Source: RZZS01 sp964498755
Lineage (GTDB): Bacteria; Pseudomonadota; Alphaproteobacteria; Micavibrionales; Micavibrionaceae
Assembly (NCBI GenBank): GCA_964498755.1
Contig: CAZCIB010000008.1
Location: 1-64,000 of the forward strand
Length of the DNA: 64,000 bases
Direction of reading: 5' to 3'
The number at the start of each line of letters is the position of its first letter. Within the stretch, counting starts at the first letter, position 1. Shown piece after piece: positions 25,494-34,608 of the stretch. Below the pieces are notes generated by a model that had not been told where the DNA came from, ran no database searches, and worked only from the letters and a program-made list of their open reading frames with translations. Position numbers and translations under genes: made by a program.

Positions 25494-26042
25494 TTAAGCT
25501 TTGTTTTCTTCTTCATACCGGGCTTGAAAAAGTCGCAGCGCCTCAAGATACTCTTCCAGCTTCGGCAAGACGGCGTTCTGAAACATTCTCTGTTGCGTGC
25601 GCGGCAACGCTACCAGCGCATTTTCGTACATGGCGCGTGCGGCTTCCATCAAATCCTCAAGCGTTTCCTTACGCGTGGTCATGGCGTTATTCGTATCTAT
25701 GATGCGCCGCGCCAGCATTTCCACGATCGCCCGAATGGTGGGGTCGGTACGAGTCAGTTTTTCCTGGAACGTCGTTCGGGTAATGACAATAACGCTGCAA
25801 TCCTCGACCGATTGTACGCTCGCCGTGCGCGGCGTGTCATAAACGAGCGCCATTTCACCAAAGATCTGCCCGGAGCCCAGTTTTGCGAATTCAACCTCAT
25901 GACCGTTTTCATCGCAGGAAAATACGCGCACCGAGCCGGACTGCAACAGGTACGCAGCCGCGCCCTCTTCTCCCTCCCTCACGATCATTTTGCCCGCAGG
26001 ATAAACACGCCGCTCGTAAATCGTTTTGTCCTTTGAACTCAT
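25494..26042 (-). CDS. cyclic-nucleotide-binding domain protein without DNA-binding domain
   Basis: The product has 182 residues with one cNMP-binding domain (residues about 12-125). The phosphate-binding cassette is IFGEMALVYDTPRTASVQ, with the canonical glutamate and arginine. The remaining 55 residues are helical (LEDLMEAARAMYENALVAL...) and contain no winged helix, so it is not a Crp-type transcription factor. It may sense cAMP, c-di-GMP or another nucleotide and act on a protein partner. It lies 23 bp after the coiled-coil gene and before the AsmA-like gene, so a role in controlling the envelope proteins is possible. Confidence 0.82.
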   Translation of the reverse strand: MSSKDKTIYERRVYPAGKMIVREGEEGAAAYLLQSGSVRVFSCDENGHEVEFAKLGSGQIFGEMALVYDTPRTASVQSVEDCSVIVITRTTFQEKLTRTDPTIRAIVEMLARRIIDTNNAMTTRKETLEDLMEAARAMYENALVALPRTQQRMFQNAVLPKLEEYLEALRLFQARYEEENKA

Positions 26043-26065
26043 CGCGCAGGGTTCTTTTTGTGAAT

Positions 26066-29000
26066 TTATCTTTGCGCCGCTGAAGAGGCGTTAAAGTCCA
26101 TCGCCGTTCTGGAGCCGGCCAGCGTCTTGATAAACCTGTCCCTGATATCCATGGCTTTTGCCATGTTATCCGTACCGGTTTCATGGGCTATCGTCGAGAA
26201 GATCCCATCTTTCGCAAAGAAGAGAATTGAAGCGGATGAATCAATATCATCGGAGACGCATGCAATTTCGTACGAGGATATATTATACCCGTTTACGGAT
26301 GATTTATCGTTCGCCGGAATTGCCGCGAAATCTCCGGCGCACCGAGAGTCGGCCATGTCCAGATACTCGGAAACCATGGTTTCAAACTGCGCCGGACCCC
26401 CAAGGGATTTTTGCTCGGCGGTGCCATAAATTCCGCCCTCCGCATCCCATGTAAACGCCATCATTTTACCGCCCGGCGCGGAATCGAGCTTTTGAAGCGT
26501 ATCTGCGCTCTCCTGAAGTCCCGCGAGTTGCAGAAGTTGACGCATCTGGGCGGAGCTCATGTAATCCGGGCCTGGGGTCGCTGCGCGCGTTTCGCTTTGG
26601 ATGCTGGCAAGCGGCATAGCGATCACCTCTCCGCCTTGCTCTTGCGGCTCCGCGACATTCCGGGCGGCGCGCATATTTTGAGTAGGCCGCGGCTCCTTCT
26701 CAATCACCGTGCCCGGACGGCGAACACTGCTGCCTGATGATACGCCGTTTGCGGAGCGCGCCTGAATATGGCCTGAAGTTGGCTCAATATCCTGCATGGG
26801 CGCGACCTGGCTGGCGGAAGCTCCTTGCGTATTTCCGCTTTCAAGGCTCGCCAGCTTTTGTTCGTAATTTTCCCTGGCTGCTTTCGCTTCAGCCAGAGCA
26901 GAGTGCAGCTCGTCGTTTTCCTGACTTAAAGACGCAATCTCCGCTTCTCTGGCGCGAAGCGAATTCTGCAGGGATTCGAGGGACTGCATACGTTCCGTCC
27001 CTTTATCGAGGCGGTCTTCAAAGCTGGCTATTCTGCTTTCGCACATCTCTTTAGACTCTTTGGCCCTGGCAACATTTTCCTGAAGCGCGCGCAGCTTTTC
27101 CGCTTGCGCTTTACGCGCCACGGCAGGATCGAACAATTTGTTTTCAAGCGCATGCACTTCCGCGGAACATTGCGTTTTTTCTTTTTCAAGCAACGCGCCA
27201 AGACGGCGTATTTCAGATTCCGCTTCGTTATAACGCCGCGTTGCTTTTTCAATATCCCAGTTCTTACCGGCTACGCTGGCCTGTTCCGTCTCCATACTCA
27301 GTGCGGTCTGCAACTCCTGATTCAGACGCCTGTTTGCTCTTTCCGCGGCCTCAAGCTTGGTTTCAAGCTCTTTCATTTCCATTTCAAGCAAGGCGTCAGC
27401 CGCGCTTACGTTTATTCTGTTATTATACTTGCGCTGCAGGTCGTCGACTGTGTTTTGCAACGCCAGGTTTTTGGCTCTCAGATCAGAAATAATGCCGCGC
27501 AATTCGGTGATTGTAGACTCATGGCGCAGAAGTTTTTCAGCCAGACGGTCATTCTCCGCGCTCACCCCTTTCGCGAGCCGCGCCTTTAAGTCCGCGTTCT
27601 CTGTCCTCAAGGCCGTCACCTCACTGCGCAATTCCTCGACAAGAGCCGCATTCGTCACATTATCCTGACCTGCGGAAGCTATCTTCTGGCGCGCAAGTTC
27701 AAGCTCCTCCCGCAGTTTCGCATTCGCCTGCTTCTGCTGGCCCAGTTGTGTTTCAAGGAAATCGACCTGATCTTCCAGATGGGACAAACGCTCCTTATCA
27801 GCTGCGTTAACCTTGGCGGCGCCGCGCGTTTCCTCGAACGAGGCGTAAAGCGATTTATTTTCTTCTTCAAGCTCCAATATGCGTTCTTTTAATTTCGCAA
27901 GCTCAACTTCATGAACGCGCTTCAGGGCCTGAACTTCACCGGAGTTCGCCGTTTCCAGATTTGCCAGCTCTTCCTTAAGGCGCGCATTATCTTTCTGCGC
28001 CTCTTGAAGGGCGGACTTAAGCTCTTGCGCGCCCGCTTTCGACTCCGCGACATTCGCCTTTAACTCAGCTGCGCTGGCGACCTCCCTCTCAAGAGAGAGA
28101 ATCCGGCTCTCCATCTCGCTTTTTTGCGCTGTCATCTCAGCCAGACGGCCCTCCAGAAGCCTGACAAGCTCCTTATCGCCAGAACTCTCCAGAAGATTCG
28201 CGCGCGCCTGCGTCAGTTGCTCCCTTGTCTTGTCAAGCGACGCCTGCAGAACATTATTCTCCTCCTGCAACGCTGAAATCTCACTTTCAAGCCTCTTGCT
28301 TTCAGACTCCTGCGCCCTGCCGGAAACGAGCTTTGCCTGAAGCTCGCTGTTCTGCGCCTGCAGCTTTGCCTTCTCCTCCTTCAGAGAACCAAGCTCGCTT
28401 CGGGTCTCCGCAAGCGCGGCCTCGATGCTTGCAGTATTAGCTCCGCTGGACTGGCGCGCCTGTTCCAGTGAAGCCTGCATAGCCTTGTTCGACTGTTCCA
28501 GCCCCTGAATTTGCTCTTCCAGCGCCGCGATCAACTGTTCCTTTTTTTCCAGCTCAGCCACAAGCTCCGGATCATCGCCCGTGCTTTTACGCAGCGCCTT
28601 GTTTTCCCGCTCCAGTAAATCCAGACGCTCGCGCAACTCATTCACAACCGCGCCGTCTCCCGAGTCCTGCATGCGCTCTTCGTATTCCTGACGCGCCAAT
28701 GACAACGCCGAGGACAACCTTTCATTCTCTGCATTCAGCCTGTTAACCTGACGGCGCATATTTTCAAGCTCGACCTCGTCAACCGCAACCTCTGCGGAGC
28801 CTTCTTCAATGGAGACGTACTCCTGATCATCGCCCGTCCCGGCGGACGCATGGCGGTAAGGCGCATGAATAGTAGTCCTAGCGGCGACAGGCGAAGTATC
28901 GGCAACCTGCGTCGCGCCCCCCGCCGGCTCGATCAGGGAATTTACGCAAGCGCCAAGCTGCGTATCGCCATTTTGCATGTCGGAGATGACAAAACGGAAC

Positions 29001-29437
29001 AACTTGCCGCGGAAATTCACATCCAGAACGCCTGAACGCTCAACGGCCTTCAACAGCTCATCCTGCGTTCCGGTCCGGATTACAAACGCTTTTGTCGAGA
29101 CGGGCGTTACGTCGAAAGCTTTACTGACGCCGCCAGATGTTAAAATGACCGTATAGGCGCGCGTCGTCTTGAGCATATCTCTCTGGAAGTCCACCGCCAG
29201 CGACGTTTCGGCATTCGCGTTACGCGCAACCGTCAGAACCAGGTTATTCGAAAACCGGCGCGCCATGGTGCAGTAGTCGCCGCCGACCTGCTCGCTTTTA
29301 ATCTTGGAGATTGCCCAGGACGTTTGCGGAACGAGCCTGATCTCTCCCGATCTGGCGTGCGCCTGCGTCGCTGTCGCCGCGCAAGCGAGCATGCTGCCGC
29401 CTAGTAGCGTCGATAAAATCAAGGGCCGCATTTTCAT
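26066..29437 (-). CDS. exported giant coiled-coil protein, paralogous N-domain with the TcpQ-type neighbour
   Basis: The product is a 1123-residue protein with a Sec signal (residues 1-28, cleavage near THA/QAHA-type site). Residues 36-168 form a globular domain shared with the next gene: W41, C56, VDF at 82-84 and C164. Residues about 205-895 are nearly continuous heptad coiled coil, rich in E, K, Q and L. A P/S-rich linker follows, then a C-terminal globular domain (about 955-1115) starting near YMSSAQMRQLLQLAGL with two cysteines. I recognise no named family. ATG at 29437 has GGAG eight bases upstream. It is likely periplasmic and could span the envelope or form a scaffold. Confidence 0.8.
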   Translation of the reverse strand: MKMRPLILSTLLGGSMLACAATATQAHARSGEIRLVPQTSWAISKIKSEQVGGDYCTMARRFSNNLVLTVARNANAETSLAVDFQRDMLKTTRAYTVILTSGGVSKAFDVTPVSTKAFVIRTGTQDELLKAVERSGVLDVNFRGKLFRFVISDMQNGDTQLGACVNSLIEPAGGATQVADTSPVAARTTIHAPYRHASAGTGDDQEYVSIEEGSAEVAVDEVELENMRRQVNRLNAENERLSSALSLARQEYEERMQDSGDGAVVNELRERLDLLERENKALRKSTGDDPELVAELEKKEQLIAALEEQIQGLEQSNKAMQASLEQARQSSGANTASIEAALAETRSELGSLKEEKAKLQAQNSELQAKLVSGRAQESESKRLESEISALQEENNVLQASLDKTREQLTQARANLLESSGDKELVRLLEGRLAEMTAQKSEMESRILSLEREVASAAELKANVAESKAGAQELKSALQEAQKDNARLKEELANLETANSGEVQALKRVHEVELAKLKERILELEEENKSLYASFEETRGAAKVNAADKERLSHLEDQVDFLETQLGQQKQANAKLREELELARQKIASAGQDNVTNAALVEELRSEVTALRTENADLKARLAKGVSAENDRLAEKLLRHESTITELRGIISDLRAKNLALQNTVDDLQRKYNNRINVSAADALLEMEMKELETKLEAAERANRRLNQELQTALSMETEQASVAGKNWDIEKATRRYNEAESEIRRLGALLEKEKTQCSAEVHALENKLFDPAVARKAQAEKLRALQENVARAKESKEMCESRIASFEDRLDKGTERMQSLESLQNSLRAREAEIASLSQENDELHSALAEAKAARENYEQKLASLESGNTQGASASQVAPMQDIEPTSGHIQARSANGVSSGSSVRRPGTVIEKEPRPTQNMRAARNVAEPQEQGGEVIAMPLASIQSETRAATPGPDYMSSAQMRQLLQLAGLQESADTLQKLDSAPGGKMMAFTWDAEGGIYGTAEQKSLGGPAQFETMVSEYLDMADSRCAGDFAAIPANDKSSVNGYNISSYEIACVSDDIDSSASILFFAKDGIFSTIAHETGTDNMAKAMDIRDRFIKTLAGSRTAMDFNASSAAQR

Positions 29438-29531
29438 GATTCCGTCTCCGAATCGTTGAAAGACTATTTTTTAAGCTGTGGATAACCGTATACAGGACGT
29501 AACGAATCCTTGCTACAAGGATAACGTTCTT

Positions 29532-29681
29532 ATGGCAGAAATAAAAGAGCGATTTTACAAAACCTTTATCCGGCGCTCCGGACAGACGTCTTATTATCGC
29601 GCGCGCCTCTTAAACCCCGCGGATCACGAGGCTCTTTGCATTTCTATCACCAAAACGGGTTCCGCGCCGCGCGCGGCCTGA
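29532..29681 (+). CDS. possible 49-aa protein in the antisense gap
   Basis: An open frame of 49 codons begins with ATG at 29532, preceded by AAGGA at slightly long spacing. It is rich in basic and aromatic residues (KERFYKTFIRRSGQTSYYRA). Its end overlaps the 3' end of the TcpQ-domain gene on the other strand by 58 bp. No family is recognised. It could be spurious. Confidence 0.25.
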   Translation: MAEIKERFYKTFIRRSGQTSYYRARLLNPADHEALCISITKTGSAPRAA

Positions 29682-31237
29682 TGTAACCGGCCAACCGGGC
29701 GAATCGATTCGCCGTTATACTGGGCAAGGAGCGATTCGAGCGCCGTTTGAAAGTCGCCCTTCATGCTGACGGTTTTTTTGATAGGAAAATCTACGGAGCT
29801 GTCCCAGAGCAGCCTGACCCCGGCCTCTCTTGACCACAACTGCAGCACATTGCGCATATCCGTGCCGCGGATCGCATGCCATGTGCTGGGACGCATCGGC
29901 GTCGCCATTGCCTGACGCTTATCGGATGCGAATTCAAAATCCCCCTTTGCAGGGTCGTCAATTTCGCCGCGGATCCCCGAGGCTTTACCGGACTCACTCA
30001 ACAGCTGGGCCACGGCGTTTTCAAATGAGCCTTCATATTGAACGTTATCCCTGACCGTACCGCTGCGGTCGGCCTGCCAGACGAAATCGTAACCGGCGAT
30101 CTGCGCCCACTGCTTAAGCACCGTGCGAATATCCTCGCCTTCACGCGCTTGCCAGGTCATCGCCATCTGCGCGCTCGGCGCCGTTACGGCGGCAGGATTC
30201 ATTTGCGTCTCAGGCGGGGCGGAGAGCGGCTGCGGCGTTGCCGGATCTTGATGCGCGCTATCATCCCTGCCGGGCAGCCGCTCCATCGGCGCCGATACCG
30301 GTTCCGGAAATTCCGGCGCCCGCGAGATTGCGCCTTCGCGTCCGAACGCCGAAGCGAGATCTCTCGACGGCCCGGCCTGCACAGGCGAAGCCGGCGCCGG
30401 AACCATAGGCGCAACAGGCGCAGACAACACCTCATCCGCGGCAATTTGCGGCGCGCGCGCACGCGGCGGCTCGGGCGTTTTCATCCCCGGCATGCCGGAG
30501 TCTTGCGGCATTTGAGACGTCTGCCCGGAAACATCAGGCTTCTGACGTCGCGGCTGCTGCCATTCCATGGCTTCATTCCGCGCGACTTGACCGGTTTGGT
30601 CTGAACTGTTCTCCTGCGGGCGGCGGATCATCACTTCCTCAGCTACGGCGGCGGGTTCGGGCATGACAGGCTGCGCAGATGCGACTTGCGGCGGCTCTGA
30701 TAACGGCGCGGCGGAAGGCGCAACGCCCGTGCACTGGTCAAGGTTTCGCATCCCGCCGGCGGCTCCCGCGAGCGAGAACACCGCCTGCACCGGTCCCAGC
30801 GTCAGGCTCATGTTTTCATTACTGGAAAATTTTGCGCGCGCGACGTCAAGCTGGCGCAGATCAAAAACGAGCGTGGAACTGTTATAAGCCTGCGCAGCCA
30901 TTTGCTGCTGAAACCCGGACGCAAAAGCCAGCGTCACAGGGTAGCTCTTGCCCTTTTCAAAAACGCCCTGCATGAAATCAACGGACATCGCGATAATCTG
31001 GCCGCCCCCGCCGGAAATGCGCACAGTATAGCCGTTGTCATACTCGGTCATCATGACGCAGGACTGCGGATTGGTCCCGGCGGCGGACGCGACGGATTCG
31101 GTGACGTTCCATGCGGAAACAGGCTGGAAAAACGCCTGCTGCTGCGCCTCTGCCCCGCCTGCTGTAAACGAAAGCGCGGCGAAAGCCCCGGCGCCCGCAG
31201 ACAGTATTGCTTTTCGGTCGAAACGAAATACGCGCAT
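29624..31237 (-). CDS. exported TcpQ-domain protein with two C-terminal repeats
   Basis: The product is a 537-residue protein with a signal peptide (residues 1-31, ending AEA). Residues 38-172 form the same domain as in the coiled-coil neighbour: W43, C60, VDF at 86-88 and C169. A proline-rich, disordered linker follows (about 175-355). The C-terminus has two tandem TcpQ/PilL-like domains (PF10671). The first is WQAREGEDIRTVLKQWAQIA with GYDFVW; the second is WHAIRGTDMRNVLQLWSREA with GVRLLW. TcpQ domains are found in type IVb pilus and secretin-associated periplasmic proteins. The gene is followed by the coiled-coil gene, and the two look like one envelope module. Confidence 0.82.
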   Translation of the reverse strand: MRVFRFDRKAILSAGAGAFAALSFTAGGAEAQQQAFFQPVSAWNVTESVASAAGTNPQSCVMMTEYDNGYTVRISGGGGQIIAMSVDFMQGVFEKGKSYPVTLAFASGFQQQMAAQAYNSSTLVFDLRQLDVARAKFSSNENMSLTLGPVQAVFSLAGAAGGMRNLDQCTGVAPSAAPLSEPPQVASAQPVMPEPAAVAEEVMIRRPQENSSDQTGQVARNEAMEWQQPRRQKPDVSGQTSQMPQDSGMPGMKTPEPPRARAPQIAADEVLSAPVAPMVPAPASPVQAGPSRDLASAFGREGAISRAPEFPEPVSAPMERLPGRDDSAHQDPATPQPLSAPPETQMNPAAVTAPSAQMAMTWQAREGEDIRTVLKQWAQIAGYDFVWQADRSGTVRDNVQYEGSFENAVAQLLSESGKASGIRGEIDDPAKGDFEFASDKRQAMATPMRPSTWHAIRGTDMRNVLQLWSREAGVRLLWDSSVDFPIKKTVSMKGDFQTALESLLAQYNGESIRPVGRLHQAARGAEPVLVIEMQRAS

Positions 31238-31371
31238 GAATCAATCCCCGTAACTCTTTTTTGCAGATACTACAGACATTAAAAGCCCGGGGCCACAGGC
31301 GCAACATAATTTTGGAAAGTTATTCAAAGCGCCGCAAAGCCGCACGGTCGGGACGGGTAAAACAGGCGTTT

Positions 31372-32482
31372 TTACTCCGTCTTCTTCTCCAGCTTGTGGG
31401 CGAGGCTCGCCTCCAGAAAACCGTCGAGATCGCCATCGAGCACGGCCTGCGTGTTCGAGCTTTCGTAGTTCGTGCGCAGATCCTTGATCATCTGGTAGGG
31501 CTGAAGCACGTAAGAGCGGATCTGATGGCCCCAGCCGATATCGGATTTCTCGCTGTGCTCGGCGCTGGCCGCCTCCTCGCGCCGCCGCAGCTCGGCCTCG
31601 TACAGACGCGCTTTCAGCATATCCATCGCGCGCGCCTTGTTCTGGTGCTGCGAACGTTCGGACTGGCAGGCGACGACAATGCCCGTGGGCTGGTGGGTGA
31701 TGCGCACGGCGCTGTCCGTGGTGTTGACGTGCTGACCGCCCGCCCCGCTTGAGCGGTAGGTGTCGATTTTCAGATCGGCCTCGCTGACTTCAATCTCGAT
31801 GCTGTCATCGACGATGGGGGCGACGGCGACGGAGGCGAAGCTCGTGTGACGCTTGGCGTTCGAGTCAAACGGCGAAATGCGCACAAGGCGGTGTACGCCC
31901 GTTTCGGTCTTGAGCCAGCCATAGGCGTTCTCGCCCCTGATTTCGAGCGTGCCTGATTTAATGCCCGCCTCCTCGCCCGCGCTGACTTCCACGGTCGTCA
32001 CTTTATATCCGTGCTGTTCAGCCCAGCGGTGATACATGCGCAAAAGCATCTGGCCCCAGTCCTGCGCCTCCGTGCCGCCCGCGCCCGCATTGACGTTCAA
32101 GAACGCGTCTTTGTCATCGGCCTCGCCGGACAGGAGACTTTCAAGCTGACGCTTTTCGACCTCGGCTTGAAGTTTCGCAATATCTTTTTCGGTTTCGGAA
32201 ATGATCGCTTCGTCGCCCTCCTCCTCGGCCATTTCGATCATATCGACCGCGTCCGAGAGACGCTGCTCCAGCGCCTTGACCGCCCCGGTCTGGTCCTCCA
32301 GACGGGTGCGCTCGCGCATAAGTTTCTGGGCGTTGTCCGGATCGTTCCAGAGGTTCGGGTCTTCGACGAGCGCGTTCAGCTCGTCAAGGCGGGAGAGGGC
32401 CTGATCCCAGTCAAAGATGCCTCCTCAGCAGCGAAATGGACTCTTTGATTTCGTCCACGGCTGCCTGTGTTTCTGCTTTCAT
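31372..32482 (-). CDS. prfB: peptide chain release factor 2 with programmed +1 frameshift
   Basis: RF2 terminates translation at UGA and UAA. The gene is in two frames. ATG at 32482 opens 23 codons ending in CTT TGA, and a +1 shift continues in the main frame to 31372. The product is 369 residues, the normal length. After the shift the protein has ISPFDSNAKRHTSF with the SPF stop-codon-reading motif and SSGAGGQHVNTTDSAVRITH with the GGQ peptidyl-hydrolysis motif. If the shift is ignored the N-terminal 54 residues are lost. The intact RF2 also shows that UGA is read as stop here. Confidence 0.97.
32411..32425 (-). promoter_or_regulatory. prfB +1 frameshift signal
   Basis: On the minus strand AGGAGG, three bases (CAT), then CTT TGA C: the classic autoregulatory frameshift site. 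The Shine-Dalgarno-like hexamer pairs with the ribosome and the slow UGA lets the CUU tRNA slip to UUU. RF2 shortage thus raises RF2 synthesis. Hexamer position 32420-32425, slippery codon 32414-32416, stop 32411-32413. Confidence 0.96.
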
Positions 32483-32545
32483 CAAGATTCCCCAAATGTT
32501 TAGCAAGCCTTGTAGCAAACAAGACAGGCAAGCGCAACATGGCTG

Positions 32546-32625
32546 GAAGCGAGAAACGAGTTTCGAGAAGCGAGAGAGCAAACCGACACTGTCTCGCTTC
32601 TCGTTTCTGGTAACTCGCTTTTGAA
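32546..32625. repeat. word-repeat hairpin, 7-bp period (AGCGAGA type)
   Basis: The left arm reads AGCGAGA, AACGAGT, TTCGAGA, AGCGAGA. The right arm on the minus strand reads AGCGAGT, TACCAGA, AACGAGA, AGCGAGA. The loop is about 15 bp. It begins about 5 bp after the stop of the PfpI-like gene and ends about 64 bp before the prfB start. The element at 55910-55987 uses nearly the same words. Confidence 0.9.
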
Positions 32626-32630
32626 AAAAA

Positions 32631-33197
32631 CTACGCCGCTTTAGGCAAAGCCGCAGCGTAAGAGCTGAAATTCTCGATCATCTCCTGAATGAACCCGGCG
32701 CGGTCCTCGTCAGTCCGCCCGGAAACGAGATTTTCATTGTTGGTAACCGGGTCATCGCTCCAGTTTGCGCCGGCGCGCACCGCGTCAGGCAAAATGTCTT
32801 CCGGACCGGAAACCGTCTTTCCCCTGACCTGATCGCAGAAAATCATCAGGCACAGCGCTCGGCCACATACCGCAACCGGCTTGCCGGCGCTCATGAAGCC
32901 GCCAATAAAGCGGCGCGTATGCGCGGTCAGTTTCAGCTTGTCTATCGAACGGCGCCCGCCGGGCAGAACCAGCATGGAATAATCGGCCGCCAGCGCCGAG
33001 CTCAAAGGGTTGTCGACCATGAAATGATGGCCCCATCCGTTTTCGTGCCAGCCGTTGACCACGCCGTGATCGAGGCTGATGATGTTGCATTTTGCGCCTT
33101 CTTGTTGCAGGTGCCTTTGCGTTTCCGTCAGATCGTTTTCACAAAAGCCATTTGAAACAAGAATAGCTACCTTCAGACCACTCAGTCGTTTTGTCAT
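32631..33197 (-). CDS. DJ-1/PfpI family protein
   Basis: The product is a 188-residue glutamine-amidotransferase-like DJ-1/PfpI protein. The N-terminus LKVAILVSNGFCENDL is the usual strand-loop with a glutamate near residue 18. The predicted nucleophile elbow is PVAVCGRALCLM with C at about residue 113. The histidine that follows the cysteine in typical PfpI proteases is replaced by G-R, so protease activity is unlikely and a stress-chaperone or glyoxalase-like role is possible. The ATG at 33197 follows AGAGGGCGCA. A longer upstream frame is probably untranslated. Confidence 0.8.
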   Translation of the reverse strand: MTKRLSGLKVAILVSNGFCENDLTETQRHLQQEGAKCNIISLDHGVVNGWHENGWGHHFMVDNPLSSALAADYSMLVLPGGRRSIDKLKLTAHTRRFIGGFMSAGKPVAVCGRALCLMIFCDQVRGKTVSGPEDILPDAVRAGANWSDDPVTNNENLVSGRTDEDRAGFIQEMIENFSSYAAALPKAA

Positions 33198-33413
33198 TGC
33201 GCCCTCTTTTTTTGTTGTTTGGATTTTTCGGGCGCGCATACGCGGAGCCCCTGCCTGTTTTAGCTTCACACTATTTTTACGTAAACGAACTTGAAACTTT
33301 TCTAATGTTTCTGCTCTTCTTGCGAAAAAGTCAAGATTTTTTTCAACAATCCACAACAAACGCCTGAAAAACCTTGGATTGTATATAATGACGCCCTAAT
33401 GGACAGCCTGCGC

Positions 33414-34511
33414 CTACTCAGCAGCCCGCTGTTCCGATTCGGCCAGGGGATTGCCATATTCATCAACGCCCAGCTTTTCCTGTAGCTCGCTGGAAGACGT
33501 CGTGTACTGGAACCGGTATTTTCTGTCCGGATGTACGTAGCGGAACGCTTTTTGCGCCATCAGCGCCGCTTCATGAAACCCGGACAGGATCAGTTTTAGC
33601 TTGCCGGGATAATGATTGATGTCGCCGATCGCGAAAATCCGCTCCGTAGAGGTTTCGAATTTTTCCGTGTCGACCGGGATCAGATTTTCATGCAGGTTCA
33701 GGCCGAAACCCGCAATCGGCCCGAGCTTCATCGTAAGCCCATAGAACGGCAGAAGCGCATTACATGGAATATCTTCCGGGGACCCGCCCTTCGGCTGAAA
33801 CGTCACGCTCTCGAGCGCGCCTCCCTGTCCGTTCAAACCCTTGATATCGCCGATGCGCAGGTTCATTTTTCCCGCTTCGGCCAGCGCGCGCATCTTGCCG
33901 ACCGTATCCGGCGCGGCGCGAAAATCATTGCGGCGGTGGATCAGCGTGAGGCTTTTTGCGACGGGCTGCAGGCTCAGCGTCCAGTCGAGCGCGCTGTCGC
34001 CGCCGCCGGCGATGACAATATGCTTGCCGCGAAACTGTTCGATTTTGCGCACGGCGTAAAATATCGACTCGCCTTCGTATTTCTCAAGATCCGGCAGGTT
34101 CGGCTTTTTCGGCATAAAACTGCCACCGCCCGCTGCGATGATGATGACTTTGGCTTTGATTTTTGTGCCCTGATCCGTTTCAACGGACCAGTTGCCGTTA
34201 TCCAGTTTCTCGAGAGATGCCGCCATTTGCGAGAGATGAAACACGGGCGCGAACGGCATGATCTGGTCCATCAGCCGGTCGGTCAGTTCCTGCCCGGAAA
34301 TTACCGGGTAAGCTGGAATATCGTAGATCGGCTTTTCCGGATACAGCTCCGTGCACTGCCCGCCGGGCCGGTCGAGAATATCAATCAGATGCGCCTTGAC
34401 GTCGAGCAGGCCAAGCTCGAACACCGCAAACAACCCCACAGGGCCTGCGCCGATAATCACGGCGTCGGTTTTGTGGCTCTTGCCTTCTTCAGCTTTTATG
34501 AATTCGCTCAT
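33414..34511 (-). CDS. ferredoxin--NADP+ reductase, thioredoxin-reductase-like type
   Basis: The product is a 365-residue flavoprotein of the TrxR-like ferredoxin/flavodoxin-NADP+ reductase group. The FAD site is DAVIIGAGPVGLFAVFEL with DRPGGQCTELYPEKPIYDIP after it, and the NADP site is HIVIAGGGDSALDWTLSL. No CxxC redox motif is present, which separates it from thioredoxin reductase. The C-terminus has the extended tail with aromatic residues (YRFQYTTSSSELQ) that stacks on the flavin. It is divergent from fdxA at 34609, which fits transfer of electrons from NADPH to that ferredoxin. Confidence 0.88.
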   Translation of the reverse strand: MSEFIKAEEGKSHKTDAVIIGAGPVGLFAVFELGLLDVKAHLIDILDRPGGQCTELYPEKPIYDIPAYPVISGQELTDRLMDQIMPFAPVFHLSQMAASLEKLDNGNWSVETDQGTKIKAKVIIIAAGGGSFMPKKPNLPDLEKYEGESIFYAVRKIEQFRGKHIVIAGGGDSALDWTLSLQPVAKSLTLIHRRNDFRAAPDTVGKMRALAEAGKMNLRIGDIKGLNGQGGALESVTFQPKGGSPEDIPCNALLPFYGLTMKLGPIAGFGLNLHENLIPVDTEKFETSTERIFAIGDINHYPGKLKLILSGFHEAALMAQKAFRYVHPDRKYRFQYTTSSSELQEKLGVDEYGNPLAESEQRAAE

Positions 34512-34608
34512 GCTCCGTATTTAGCACGGTTCACGGAAGGCTCAAGGTTTTTGTTGCTCCTGCGCCAGAGCAGTACTAGGTTATGTCTTCAAAAAGGAAT
34601 ATCCCGCA

